49,438 nt of DNA, taken from Aquabacterium sp. (GTDB lineage Bacteria > Pseudomonadota > Gammaproteobacteria > Burkholderiales > Burkholderiaceae_C). The first letter of the stretch is position 1. The number at the start of each line of letters is the position of its first letter. Below, in pieces: positions 26,999 to 33,100 of this stretch. The notes beneath the pieces were generated by a model. The model did not search any database, was not told the origin of the DNA, and saw only the letters and a program-made list of their open reading frames with translations. The translations under genes and the position numbers were made by a program. The stretch lies in the NCBI RefSeq assembly GCF_030652515.1, contig NZ_JAUSAR010000110.1, positions 1 through 49,438 of the forward strand, given 5' to 3'.

Positions 26999-27076
26999 AT
27001 GGGTAAGTACTTCTTGGGTTGGCTGTTGGGTGTTCCCACCTTCGTGCTGGTCATCCTCTATTTCCTTTTCAACTGA
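26999..27076 (+). CDS. 25-residue single-pass membrane microprotein
   Basis: The reading frame starts MGKYFLGWLLGVPTF and ends with LYFLFN. The whole chain is one hydrophobic segment with Lys3 at the start and Pro13 in the middle. Support comes from GGAGA six bases before the ATG and from a near-consensus sigma-54-type promoter 35 bases upstream. The DJ-1-like gene begins 19 bases later on the same transcript. I do not recognise a named family. An inner-membrane location is inferred from composition. Confidence 0.65.
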   Translation: MGKYFLGWLLGVPTFVLVILYFLFN

Positions 27077-27095
27077 TCAAGGCGATGAGGCCATC

Positions 27096-27746
27096 ATGAA
27101 AACCCCACCACGCATCGACATCGTGATGGACTCGTCCATCACGGCTTTGGGCATGCTCCAGGCCGACTCGCTGGCGGCTGAGCCACCATTGCCCATGCTG
27201 GCATCGCGCAGAGTGGCGGTGCTGGCGGGTGATGGCCTGGATGATGTCCAGCTTGATGCCGTGCGGCGCGCATTGGAGGCTGGCGGCGCCCAGGTTCAGG
27301 TGGTCTCCAACCGGGCAGGGCCTTTGCAGGGCAAGTCCGGTGGACAGGTGCGCGTGGACCACCACTGGCTGGACATGCCATCGGTGATGTTCGACGCGGT
27401 GTATGTCCCTGGCGGCGTGGGCAGCGTTGCCAGTTTGCAGGATGACTCGGATGCGGTTCACTTCATGCGAGAGGCCTATGAGCACGGCAAGGCCGTGGCT
27501 GCCACCGGGCAGGGTGTGGATCTGTTGAGAGGGCTTGGTATCTTGCTGCCATCTCATGTCGACGACATGAGCGCGAGTGGCATCGTGACAGATCTGCACC
27601 ATGCCGCCATGGAGAGGGTGGCCGAACAGTTCGTGGCGGCCATCGTCAAGGACAGGCATTGGCGGCGCATCGAGGACACGGATGGCGCCACCATGCCATC
27701 GACCTGGTGCTTCAATCAGGGCAGCGTGGGATTCGGGCCCATCTGA
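27096..27746 (+). CDS. Stand-alone DJ-1/PfpI-like domain (catalase C-terminal type)
   Basis: A 216-residue protein with the flavodoxin-like class I glutamine amidotransferase fold: RVAVLAGDGLDDVQLDAVRRAL, FDAVYVPGGVGSVASL, EHGKAVAATGQGVDLLRGLGI. The position of the nucleophilic Cys in active DJ-1/PfpI enzymes is occupied by Gly/Gln (AATGQG), as in the C-terminal domain of large-subunit catalases (HPII type), so hydrolase activity is unlikely. The N-terminal ~35 residues are an extra linker. The start is supported by a GAGG-like site. It overlaps the convergent small gene at 27716 by 31 bases. Confidence 0.78.
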   Translation: MKTPPRIDIVMDSSITALGMLQADSLAAEPPLPMLASRRVAVLAGDGLDDVQLDAVRRALEAGGAQVQVVSNRAGPLQGKSGGQVRVDHHWLDMPSVMFDAVYVPGGVGSVASLQDDSDAVHFMREAYEHGKAVAATGQGVDLLRGLGILLPSHVDDMSASGIVTDLHHAAMERVAEQFVAAIVKDRHWRRIEDTDGATMPSTWCFNQGSVGFGPI

Positions 27747-27916
27747 CTGCCGGTGCGGGGCAGTGCCCCACCTTCATGCTCCCAGGTCTGAACTGCCTCA
27801 GGCTTGGCCTTGGATCGCAAGGCCATCTGGCGCTTCTGTTTGGCTTGATGGCGCAGTGACCAGACGGTGCCTGTGAACAAGGCGGCCAGGGCAAGGTGAT
27901 AGAGGTTGCGGTTCAT
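27716..27916 (-). CDS. Small exported or membrane-anchored hypothetical protein
   Basis: A 66-residue protein starting MNRNLYHLALAALFTGTVWS, a hydrophobic N-terminal segment that could be a signal peptide or an anchor, followed by a basic, then Pro/Gly-rich tail. No family recognised. AGGAG lies at the correct distance from the ATG, which makes it credible although its 3' end overlaps the DJ-1 gene. It is 29 bases downstream of the fumarase-like gene and likely cotranscribed. Confidence 0.6.
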   Translation of the reverse strand: MNRNLYHLALAALFTGTVWSLRHQAKQKRQMALRSKAKPEAVQTWEHEGGALPRTGSQMGPNPTLP

Positions 27917-27945
27917 GCTGATCTCCTGATGGTGGTGGGTGAACA

Positions 27946-28815
27946 TCAAACGGTTTCAAGGGTGAGCTTGGAGGTGACCAGCATCAATGAACTGGCCAAG
28001 CCATGAGCGATGCGATCGCGGCTCACGGTGATGCCTCGCACAAAGTATTCCGTGAACACAGTGGTCGCGTCGGTCAGAAGCCGGATGCTTTGCAAGAGCT
28101 GGCGTGCAACCAGCGGCTTGAAGGGGTGCCCTTCCAGCTGGCCGCCATCGACTTTGGTCACCAGCGCGATGTCGTTGCCCATCACCTGACGGCACACCAT
28201 GGCCAGTGCATCGCACTGCGTGGCGCCTTGTTGATCCGGGTGGAGGTTGCGCATGGCTTCGGCGATCTTGTTCAAGGCCGTGGCCGCCAACTGCAAGGCG
28301 CCATGCAGGCCGACCAGATGGTCAATGGCACTCGCGGACGTGACCGTGTCCGCTGCGCTGATGAAGGGCAGCCTCAGTGTGTGGGTCAAGGCGGTGGCCA
28401 CTTGTTCGCGCACCTGCCGCGACGTGCTTTGATGCATGACCAGTTGATGCGCGCAGGGCAGCGCGCTCATGATGGCTTGTTGAGCCATCAAAAGCTGCGC
28501 CGCGTGGTCTGCAAGCGCCTGGCCCTCTGGCGCTTTCAGGTGGGTCGTCAGTGCCAGTTCCGCGCTCAAGCCTGCCAAGGCTGGCAGGAGGTTGTGCGCA
28601 ACCCCAACGCTGGCGGCCACGTGCAAGGCCGCGCAGGGGTCCGAGATGATTTGCGCGGTGGCCAGGTCAATGACTTGGGCCATGCCTGGATTGACCTGTT
28701 CCAATTCGCGGCTGGCCTTGGCACAAGCACGCTGGACCATCGCCATGGCCGCCATCAACTCCGACGGCATGCGTTCCGCGGCGTGCGTGACGTGTTGTTC
28801 TGTCCTTGAAGGCAT
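27946..28815 (-). CDS. Fumarase C-like protein without active-site loops (probable pseudoenzyme)
   Basis: A ~289-residue protein that I read as a shortened class II fumarase/aspartase relative. Three stretches align with FumC: MPSELMAAMAMVQRACAKAS near the start; AIDHLVGLHGALQLAATALN, then KIAEAMRNL; and ATQCDALAMVCRQVMGND, then FKPLVARQLLQSIRLLTDA and SLMLVTSKLTLE. FumC is ~460 residues. The WQTGSGTQ region is not found, and the signature loop GSSIMPGKVNP is replaced by a short HPDQQG, so catalysis is very unlikely. The frame is intact, with GGAG 8 bases before the ATG at 28815. It follows a sigma-54-type site at 28863-28878. A scaffold or metabolite-sensing role is possible but unproven. 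Confidence 0.65.
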   Translation of the reverse strand: MPSRTEQHVTHAAERMPSELMAAMAMVQRACAKASRELEQVNPGMAQVIDLATAQIISDPCAALHVAASVGVAHNLLPALAGLSAELALTTHLKAPEGQALADHAAQLLMAQQAIMSALPCAHQLVMHQSTSRQVREQVATALTHTLRLPFISAADTVTSASAIDHLVGLHGALQLAATALNKIAEAMRNLHPDQQGATQCDALAMVCRQVMGNDIALVTKVDGGQLEGHPFKPLVARQLLQSIRLLTDATTVFTEYFVRGITVSRDRIAHGLASSLMLVTSKLTLETV

Positions 28816-28862
28816 GAGGAGATCTCCATCGGCAAGGGTCAATGCCCGTGCGTTTCAGGAGT

Positions 28863-28878
28863 GGCAATTGAAGGGCCT
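28863..28878 (-). promoter_or_regulatory. Sigma-54-type promoter for the fumarase-like gene
   Basis: Minus strand: AGGCCCT-TCAA-TTGCC. GG and GC are 10 bases apart and the TTGC is intact; the -24 box is weaker than in the other sites. Predicted start ~28852, leader ~37 bases. Divergent from the site at 29009. Confidence 0.6.
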
Positions 28879-28890
28879 GGAACTACATTC

Positions 28891-28929
28891 GTTTCATCTT
28901 GAAACAATGCTTCTGAGGTCGCCAGAAGC
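28891..28929. promoter_or_regulatory. Two perfect dyads between divergent sigma-54-type promoters
   Basis: GTTTCA-TCT-TGAAAC (28891-28905) and GCTTCTG-N7-CAGAAGC (28909-28929) are perfect inverted repeats in the 245-base divergent region. They lie ~14-50 bases upstream of the -24 box of the fumarase-like gene and ~80-120 bases upstream of the response-regulator promoter, where sigma-54 activators usually bind. A binding role is inference. Confidence 0.45.
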
Positions 28930-29008
28930 CTGCATGCTTTTCTGTAAATTTTCCCGATTCAAGGCTGTTGATCGACCCTCGACAGGCGACGACAGGGTGT
29001 GTGACGGT

Positions 29009-29024
29009 TGGCATATCGCTTGCT
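29009..29024 (+). promoter_or_regulatory. Sigma-54-type promoter for the response-regulator gene
   Basis: TGGCATA-TCGC-TTGCT, with GG at 29010-29011 and GC at 29022-29023. The first base fits consensus here; the only clear mismatch is A for G at the end of the -24 box. Predicted start ~29035, leader ~26 bases. Confidence 0.8.
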
Positions 29025-29060
29025 GAGGCAAAGTGAATTCAACCTCGCCGAGGAATCCAC

Positions 29061-29516
29061 GTGCCTCCTGCCCACCACTCCCGTCCCCAGGTCCTTTACG
29101 TGGAAGACCACCCCGTGAATGTGCAGTTGATGCAGGCCTTGTTTGCACAGTTGCCCTCGCTTGAACTCACCATCGCCACCAATGGTGAAGACGGATACCA
29201 AGCTGCGGTGAAGCGGCCCCCGGCCTTGTTGTTGCTGGATCTGAACCTGCCGGATTGTCATGGCACGGAGTTGTTGAAACGCCTGCGCGGGCAACCGGTT
29301 CTTTCTTCGGTGCCCGCCATCGCCGTGACGGCAGCCGATGTTCAGCAGTTGCAAGAAACCACGTTCCTTGAAGTCTGGCAAAAGCCTCTGGACATCCCGT
29401 CCATTCTCAAGCGGCTTGACCAGTTGCTGTTGGGGCGGTCCTCGTCGTTCTTTGCCGAAGCGCCTTGGGGCATGAAGTCAAAACCCATGGCAGCCTTGTC
29501 TGCTTTCGCCCGCTGA
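29061..29516 (+). CDS. Single-domain response regulator (CheY-like)
   Basis: A 151-residue receiver-domain protein. VLYVEDHPVNVQLMQALF gives the acidic pocket, LLLLDLNLPDCHGTELL contains the phospho-accepting Asp (~60), AIAVTAAD supplies the Thr switch region, and VWQKPLDI the conserved Lys-Pro. There is no output domain; the C-terminal ~20 residues are a short tail. The GTG start has AGGA upstream. It should pass phosphoryl groups or bind a partner rather than DNA. A near-consensus sigma-54-type promoter precedes it, and the small gene at 29537 follows by 20 bases. Confidence 0.88.
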   Translation: MPPAHHSRPQVLYVEDHPVNVQLMQALFAQLPSLELTIATNGEDGYQAAVKRPPALLLLDLNLPDCHGTELLKRLRGQPVLSSVPAIAVTAADVQQLQETTFLEVWQKPLDIPSILKRLDQLLLGRSSSFFAEAPWGMKSKPMAALSAFAR

Positions 29517-29536
29517 TTTTCCACATGGAGCCCACG

Positions 29537-29755
29537 ATGAAGTCATCTTCTGAACAACGCCATGCATTGCGCGATGAATTCGAGTCGAACAAGGCGACGC
29601 GGGATGCGTCCAAATCGCGCAAGGGTTGGTATGCAACGCGCAAAGCCCAGCTTCAGGCAGAGGCGGCTTTTGCCGAAATCGAAGACGAGGTGGGCCTGAC
29701 TTACCGTCGGCGGCCTTCAGCGCCGGAGCGGCACTTGCCCGCTGCCCAGCGCTGA
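29537..29755 (+). CDS. Small basic/acidic helical hypothetical protein
   Basis: A 72-residue, highly charged protein predicted to be helical (EQRHALRDEFESNKATRD, AQLQAEAAFAEIEDEVGL), without signal peptide or membrane segment. No family recognised. GGAG precedes the ATG by 6 bases; an upstream ATG at 29525 in the same frame lacks a good site. Probably cotranscribed with the single-domain response regulator. Confidence 0.6.
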   Translation: MKSSSEQRHALRDEFESNKATRDASKSRKGWYATRKAQLQAEAAFAEIEDEVGLTYRRRPSAPERHLPAAQR

Positions 29756-29774
29756 ACCTCGCGCGGGCCGTTGC

Positions 29775-31181
29775 TCAGCGGCCCAGATCGCCCCAGGATG
29801 ACGAGTCCGGGGGCAGTTCACCATCCAGGCTGACTGGCACGGTGGAGTATTCCTTGAGGCGGTTGTACAAGGTCTTCAGGCTGACGCCGAGCGTGGCGGC
29901 GGTTTTTTCCTTGTGTCGGCCCAGGTACTCCAAGGTGGCCAACGTCACCTGACGCTCGATTTCGGCCAGGGTGGTGCCCACGCGGATCGTCAGGACGGGC
30001 GCGCCGGTCAGCACGGGCAATGGCGTGTCGGTGGTGGGCAGGCATTCATCGACGATGACGCTGCCTCGGGCCATCACATAAGCACGGTGAACAATGTTGC
30101 GCAACTCGCGCACATTGCCGGGCCAGCCATAGTCTGAAAGCCGTTTCAAGGCTTCGGGGTCAAAAGTTTTGACCTGGCCTTCACGGCGCGAGATTTCCTC
30201 CAGAAAGTGCTCGGCGATCAACGGCACGTCTTCGGCGCGCTCGCGCAGCGCGGGCAGGTGAATCGGGAAAACGTTCAGGCGGTACAGCAAGTCTTCCCGC
30301 AATTTGCCCTCTTTCACGGCCTGCATGGGCGAGCGGTTGGTGGCGGCGATGATGCGCACGTCGGTTTCCTGAACCTGGGTGGAGCCCACGCGCATGAAGG
30401 TGCCGGTTTCGAGCACGCGCAACAGCTTGACTTGCAGGTCGAGCGGCATCTCGGTGACTTCGTCCAGGAACAGCGTGCCGCCGCTGGCGCGTTCGAAGAA
30501 GCCCTGGTGCTGGCGATCGGCACCGGTGAAGCTGCCTTTCTCATGACCGAAGATTTCGCTTTCGATCAGGTGCGGCGAGATGGCGCCGCAGTTGACCCCC
30601 AGGAAGGGCCGACCACGTCGGCGGCTCAGGTCGTGAACCGTGCTGGCCACGACTTCCTTGCCGCTGCCACTTTCGCCCGTGATGAACACGGTCACCGCCG
30701 TGCCGGACACACGCAAGATCTGCTCGTACACATGGCGCATGACGGCCGAGCGGCCCCACAGCAAGCCGAAGTGGCCTTCTTCTTCCAGGCCCGTTTGCAG
30801 ATCGGCCGCTTCGGCCTTCAAGGCCGAGGGCTTGGTCACGCGCGACAAGATGCCGTGCAACTGCTTCATGTTGACGGGCTTGACCAGGTAGTCGACCGCG
30901 CCCAGGCGCAGCGCCTGGATGGAGGTCTCCAGGCTGGCATGCCCGGTGATCAGAACGACTTCGGTGTTGTTCAGATTCTTGCCGTCGTCAAACAACTGCA
31001 TGCCGCTGCCATCGGGGAGCATCAAGTCGAGCAGAACGATGTCGGGTTCCTGCAGCGCGAGTTGCTTGCGAGCGTCACGGAGCGAGCCTGCAGTCGCGAC
31101 GGTGAAACCTTCCATCGCGATCAATGTGGCCATCATCTCAGCCGAGTCGGCTTCGTCATCCACCACCAATGCGTGAGGCAT
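29775..31181 (-). CDS. NtrC-type sigma-54-dependent response regulator
   Basis: A 468-residue transcription activator: receiver domain (1-120; Asp52 in [10 protein letters not shown], Lys101), AAA+ ATPase (~140-375; Walker A GESGSGKE 169-176, sigma-54 contact loop GSFTGA 216-221, Walker B GTLFLDE 235-241, arginine-finger region), and a Fis-type helix-turn-helix (~430-465; [20 protein letters not shown]). The contact loop is GSFTGA, not the usual GAFTGA. Such proteins remodel the closed sigma-54 promoter complex after phosphorylation. It lies amid ten sigma-54-type promoters and is the only such activator in the window. No kinase is adjacent; no sigma-54-type site precedes it. Confidence 0.93.
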   Translation of the reverse strand: MPHALVVDDEADSAEMMATLIAMEGFTVATAGSLRDARKQLALQEPDIVLLDLMLPDGSGMQLFDDGKNLNNTEVVLITGHASLETSIQALRLGAVDYLVKPVNMKQLHGILSRVTKPSALKAEAADLQTGLEEEGHFGLLWGRSAVMRHVYEQILRVSGTAVTVFITGESGSGKEVVASTVHDLSRRRGRPFLGVNCGAISPHLIESEIFGHEKGSFTGADRQHQGFFERASGGTLFLDEVTEMPLDLQVKLLRVLETGTFMRVGSTQVQETDVRIIAATNRSPMQAVKEGKLREDLLYRLNVFPIHLPALRERAEDVPLIAEHFLEEISRREGQVKTFDPEALKRLSDYGWPGNVRELRNIVHRAYVMARGSVIVDECLPTTDTPLPVLTGAPVLTIRVGTTLAEIERQVTLATLEYLGRHKEKTAATLGVSLKTLYNRLKEYSTVPVSLDGELPPDSSSWGDLGR

Positions 31182-31305
31182 TCCAAGATCCTTGAAAGTG
31201 TAAAAACCAGTTCAAAACAATTATGAGCGATCACCCGCCATGTGTCCGCAACTTCCCGGAGTTTTCCAACCTGGCTGGTGGTTAAAAACGGCGGCCAAAA
31301 AATGC

Positions 31306-31337
31306 AAAAAGGCGCTCCGGGTCGAACCCCGTGCGCC
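31306..31337 (-). terminator. Rho-independent terminator after the GSP26-type gene
   Basis: On the minus strand a GGCGC-ACGGGG...CCCGGA-GCGCC hairpin (31311-31337) is followed by TTTTTGCATTTTTT. It lies ~45 bases after the stop of the flavoprotein gene at 31381 and separates it from the NtrC-type regulator gene. Confidence 0.8.
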
Positions 31338-31380
31338 GATTGTGGCAAAAGAAAGAGTCGGGCGTTGTAGGACGCCGCCG

Positions 31381-31884
31381 TCAAGTCAGGTGCACTTTTT
31401 GGTGGTCTCCCATGTGCTCTGGCTGCTTGCCGGTGATGGCCGCTTTGGCCATCTTGAACAACTGGACCATCTTGCTGCTCTTGATGTCCCAGTATTCTGC
31501 TTGCTGGATGTCCACCGCCAGCAAAGCCAGATCCGGGTCATCCACCCCGCCTGGAAACCAGGCTTGCGACATGGTTGACCAGAGTGCTTGCTTTTGCTGG
31601 GGGTTGTTGTCCAGGCGTGCTCGGCCACTGATCGACACGTAGCGATCATCCTCAGGCGAGGCGTAGGCCAGATTCACCTTGTGCCGGGCCAGCACGTCGC
31701 GAAGGATTTCACTGCGTGCAGAAATGAAGAACCAGAGCACGGTCCCCTCGTCCTCTTTGCGGTTCTGTGTGGTGAGCGGGTGCGAGCGCAGATCGCCGGA
31801 TTCGGCTTGTGTGGTCAGCATGCCGAAGCGGATGTCGCGGATCAACTTCCACAGTGACTGTTCGGATGTGGTGGATGTGGTCAT
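31381..31884 (-). CDS. GSP26-type pyridoxamine-phosphate-oxidase-fold protein
   Basis: A 167-residue split-barrel flavin-binding protein of the general stress protein 26 group. IRDIRFGMLTTQAESGDLRSHPLT, GTVLWFFISARSEILRDVLA, NLAYASPEDDRYVSISGRA and KQALWSTMSQAWFPGGVDDPDLALL are typical. The family binds FMN/FAD or F420-like cofactors; the reaction is unknown, and it is usually stress-induced. GGAG lies ~10 bases before the ATG. A terminator follows. It may be cotranscribed with the proline-rich frame upstream. Confidence 0.88.
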   Translation of the reverse strand: MTTSTTSEQSLWKLIRDIRFGMLTTQAESGDLRSHPLTTQNRKEDEGTVLWFFISARSEILRDVLARHKVNLAYASPEDDRYVSISGRARLDNNPQQKQALWSTMSQAWFPGGVDDPDLALLAVDIQQAEYWDIKSSKMVQLFKMAKAAITGKQPEHMGDHQKVHLT

Positions 31885-32128
31885 GGGGTGTCTCCAGTTC
31901 CAGGTTTGGCCGGGTGATGATCGAGCGCAACGCCATGGGCGTGGGCATCACTGGGGGTTCGTGCACAGGAATCTTGATCTCGTCAGGAGGCGGGTCTTCC
32001 ACTTCCGGTGGCGGCAGATCTGGCCCTGGCGGTGGCGGGGTTGGGTTCGGCTGCGGTGTGTGCGGCGGGACAGGTGACGGCGACGGAGCAGGGCCCAGGC
32101 GCGGGCGAGGGAGAAGGTGGTTGTTCAT
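31709..32128 (-). CDS. Possible proline-rich protein overlapping the GSP26-type gene
   Basis: Open frame of ~139 codons starting MNNHLLPRPRLGPAPS. Residues ~10-65 are dominated by Pro with Glu/Asp (PPPGPDLPPPEVEDPPPDEI), which looks like a selected composition rather than chance. The last ~58 codons overlap the start of the flavoprotein gene in another frame. Either the true product ends early through a sequence change, or the tail is a by-product. No strong ribosome site. Moderate to low confidence. Confidence 0.4.
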   Translation of the reverse strand: MNNHLLPRPRLGPAPSPSPVPPHTPQPNPTPPPPGPDLPPPEVEDPPPDEIKIPVHEPPVMPTPMALRSIITRPNLELETPHDHIHHIRTVTVEVDPRHPLRHADHTSRIRRSALAPAHHTEPQRGRGDRALVLHFCTQ

Positions 32129-32206
32129 GGACTCAGCAGGCAGGGGGTGCCGTAAAAATGACGCGCAGGGATGGAGCGACGAGGGTTTCGTCACTCCTCG
32201 GATGCA

Positions 32207-32392
32207 TCAGGCCTTGTCAATGGCGTCCTTGACCTTCTCTTTGGCATCGCCGTAACCAGCCTTGACCTTGCCGGTCAGTTGGTCGGCCTTGCCTTCGGCT
32301 TTCAGGCGGTTGTTGTCAACGGCTTTGCCCACGGTTTCCTTGATCTTGCCCTTGACTTCTTCAGCTCGGCCGGACACTTGGTCTTTGTTCAT
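32207..32392 (-). CDS. CsbD family stress protein
   Basis: A 61-residue hydrophilic helical protein: MNKDQVSGRAEEVKGKIKE and KADQLTGKVKAGYGDAKEKV are the CsbD repeat pattern. CsbD-like proteins (CsbD in Bacillus, YjbJ in E. coli) accumulate in stress and stationary phase; the biochemical role is unknown. AGGAG precedes the ATG. Transcription is probably from the sigma-54-type site at 32453-32468, divergent from that of the PEP-CTERM gene. Nested inverted repeats (32402-32409/32447-32454 and 32418-32423/32435-32440) fill the upstream region, and the outer one overlaps the ribosome site. Confidence 0.92.
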   Translation of the reverse strand: MNKDQVSGRAEEVKGKIKETVGKAVDNNRLKAEGKADQLTGKVKAGYGDAKEKVKDAIDKA

Positions 32393-32452
32393 GGTCAAAC
32401 TCCTGATGGATGGGTTGGGCGAGTTCACCGTGATCTCGCCTTCATCCCATCA

Positions 32453-32468
32453 GGCAAATGGCAGGCCC
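32453..32468 (-). promoter_or_regulatory. Sigma-54-type promoter for csbD
   Basis: Minus strand: GGGCCTG-CCAT-TTGCC, with GG and GC 10 bases apart. The predicted start ~32442 gives a leader of ~50 bases. Its GCCATTTGCC half is identical to that of the DUF883 site at 34894. Confidence 0.7.
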
Positions 32469-32498
32469 ACGCCAGAAAAAAATCACCGGGTGTTAAAT

Positions 32499-32514
32499 GG
32501 GCATGACCTTTGCT
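32499..32514 (+). promoter_or_regulatory. Sigma-54-type promoter for the PEP-CTERM gene
   Basis: GGGCATG-ACCT-TTGCT, with GG at 32500-32501 and GC at 32512-32513; only the first base clearly departs from consensus. Predicted start ~32525, leader ~40 bases. Sigma-54 control through PrsK/PrsR is known for other PEP-CTERM genes. Confidence 0.8.
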
Positions 32515-32564
32515 CTATCAAATCCGAACTCGATCTGAGTTCGTCTTTTACTGGGGGAATACAC

Positions 32565-33062
32565 ATGGGCCTGAAACTTCTAGCTGTCGCGCTTGCCAGC
32601 GTCTTGGCATTCAATGCGCACGCCAACACCACTGATTGGGGAACACACGGCACGTTGGAGCTGGGCAGCAACCTGTCCGAGCCTGGTGACATTGACGACA
32701 TCTTCACTTTTGTGCTGGGCGAAGGCGCCAGCGTGGTCAGTTCTGCTGTGGCGCTTGGCTCGCCCGGCTTGCTGAACATTGAAAATGGAACGGTCAAGCT
32801 CTACAGAGAGTCCGGTGTCGAGGATGCCTTCCTGGGCAGCTATGCCTTTGATGGCACCACGGGCAGCACGTTTCACACGTTTGACATCACCGCGCCCGGT
32901 GCTTATTACTACAACGTGGTGGGCCAGGCCACGGGTGGGTTTGGCGGGTTTTACTCGCTGAGCTCGGCCACTACCCCGGTCCCAGAACCCACCACCCTGG
33001 CGATGGCGCTGGCTGGCCTGGTGGCTGCGGGCAGCATGTACCGCCGCCGACATCAGTCTTGA
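32565..33062 (+). CDS. PEP-CTERM sorted protein
   Basis: A 165-residue exported protein with signal peptide (1-20, ending AHA), a beta-rich body containing DIDDIFTFVLGEG and FGGFYSLSSA, and a C-terminal sorting tail: VPEPTTLAMALAGLVAAG, then YRRRHQS. PEP-CTERM proteins are processed by an exosortase (not in this window) and are linked to exopolysaccharide. The body resembles small FxDxF-type members, which remains tentative. GGGGAA lies before the ATG. A strong terminator follows. Confidence 0.88.
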   Translation: MGLKLLAVALASVLAFNAHANTTDWGTHGTLELGSNLSEPGDIDDIFTFVLGEGASVVSSAVALGSPGLLNIENGTVKLYRESGVEDAFLGSYAFDGTTGSTFHTFDITAPGAYYYNVVGQATGGFGGFYSLSSATTPVPEPTTLAMALAGLVAAGSMYRRRHQS

Positions 33063-33066
33063 GCTG

Positions 33067-33100
33067 GTGAAAAAGGCGCTCCGAAAAGCGCCTTTTTCAC
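33067..33100. terminator. Bidirectional terminator between convergent genes
   Basis: A perfect 14-base-pair stem (33067-33080 with 33087-33100) with loop CCGAAA; the stem itself carries AAAAA on one side and TTTTT on the other, so it works on both strands. It ends the PEP-CTERM gene and contains the stop codon of the convergent sensor kinase. Confidence 0.9.

Noticed and set aside
29766..29785. GGGCCG/CGGCCC hairpin between convergent genes
   Set aside because: No T-run on either side and it overlaps the regulator's stop; not called a terminator.
31311..31337. CGGGTCGAACCCCG, resembling a tRNA T-arm
   Set aside because: No acceptor, D or anticodon arms around it; it is the hairpin of a minus-strand terminator followed by a T-run.
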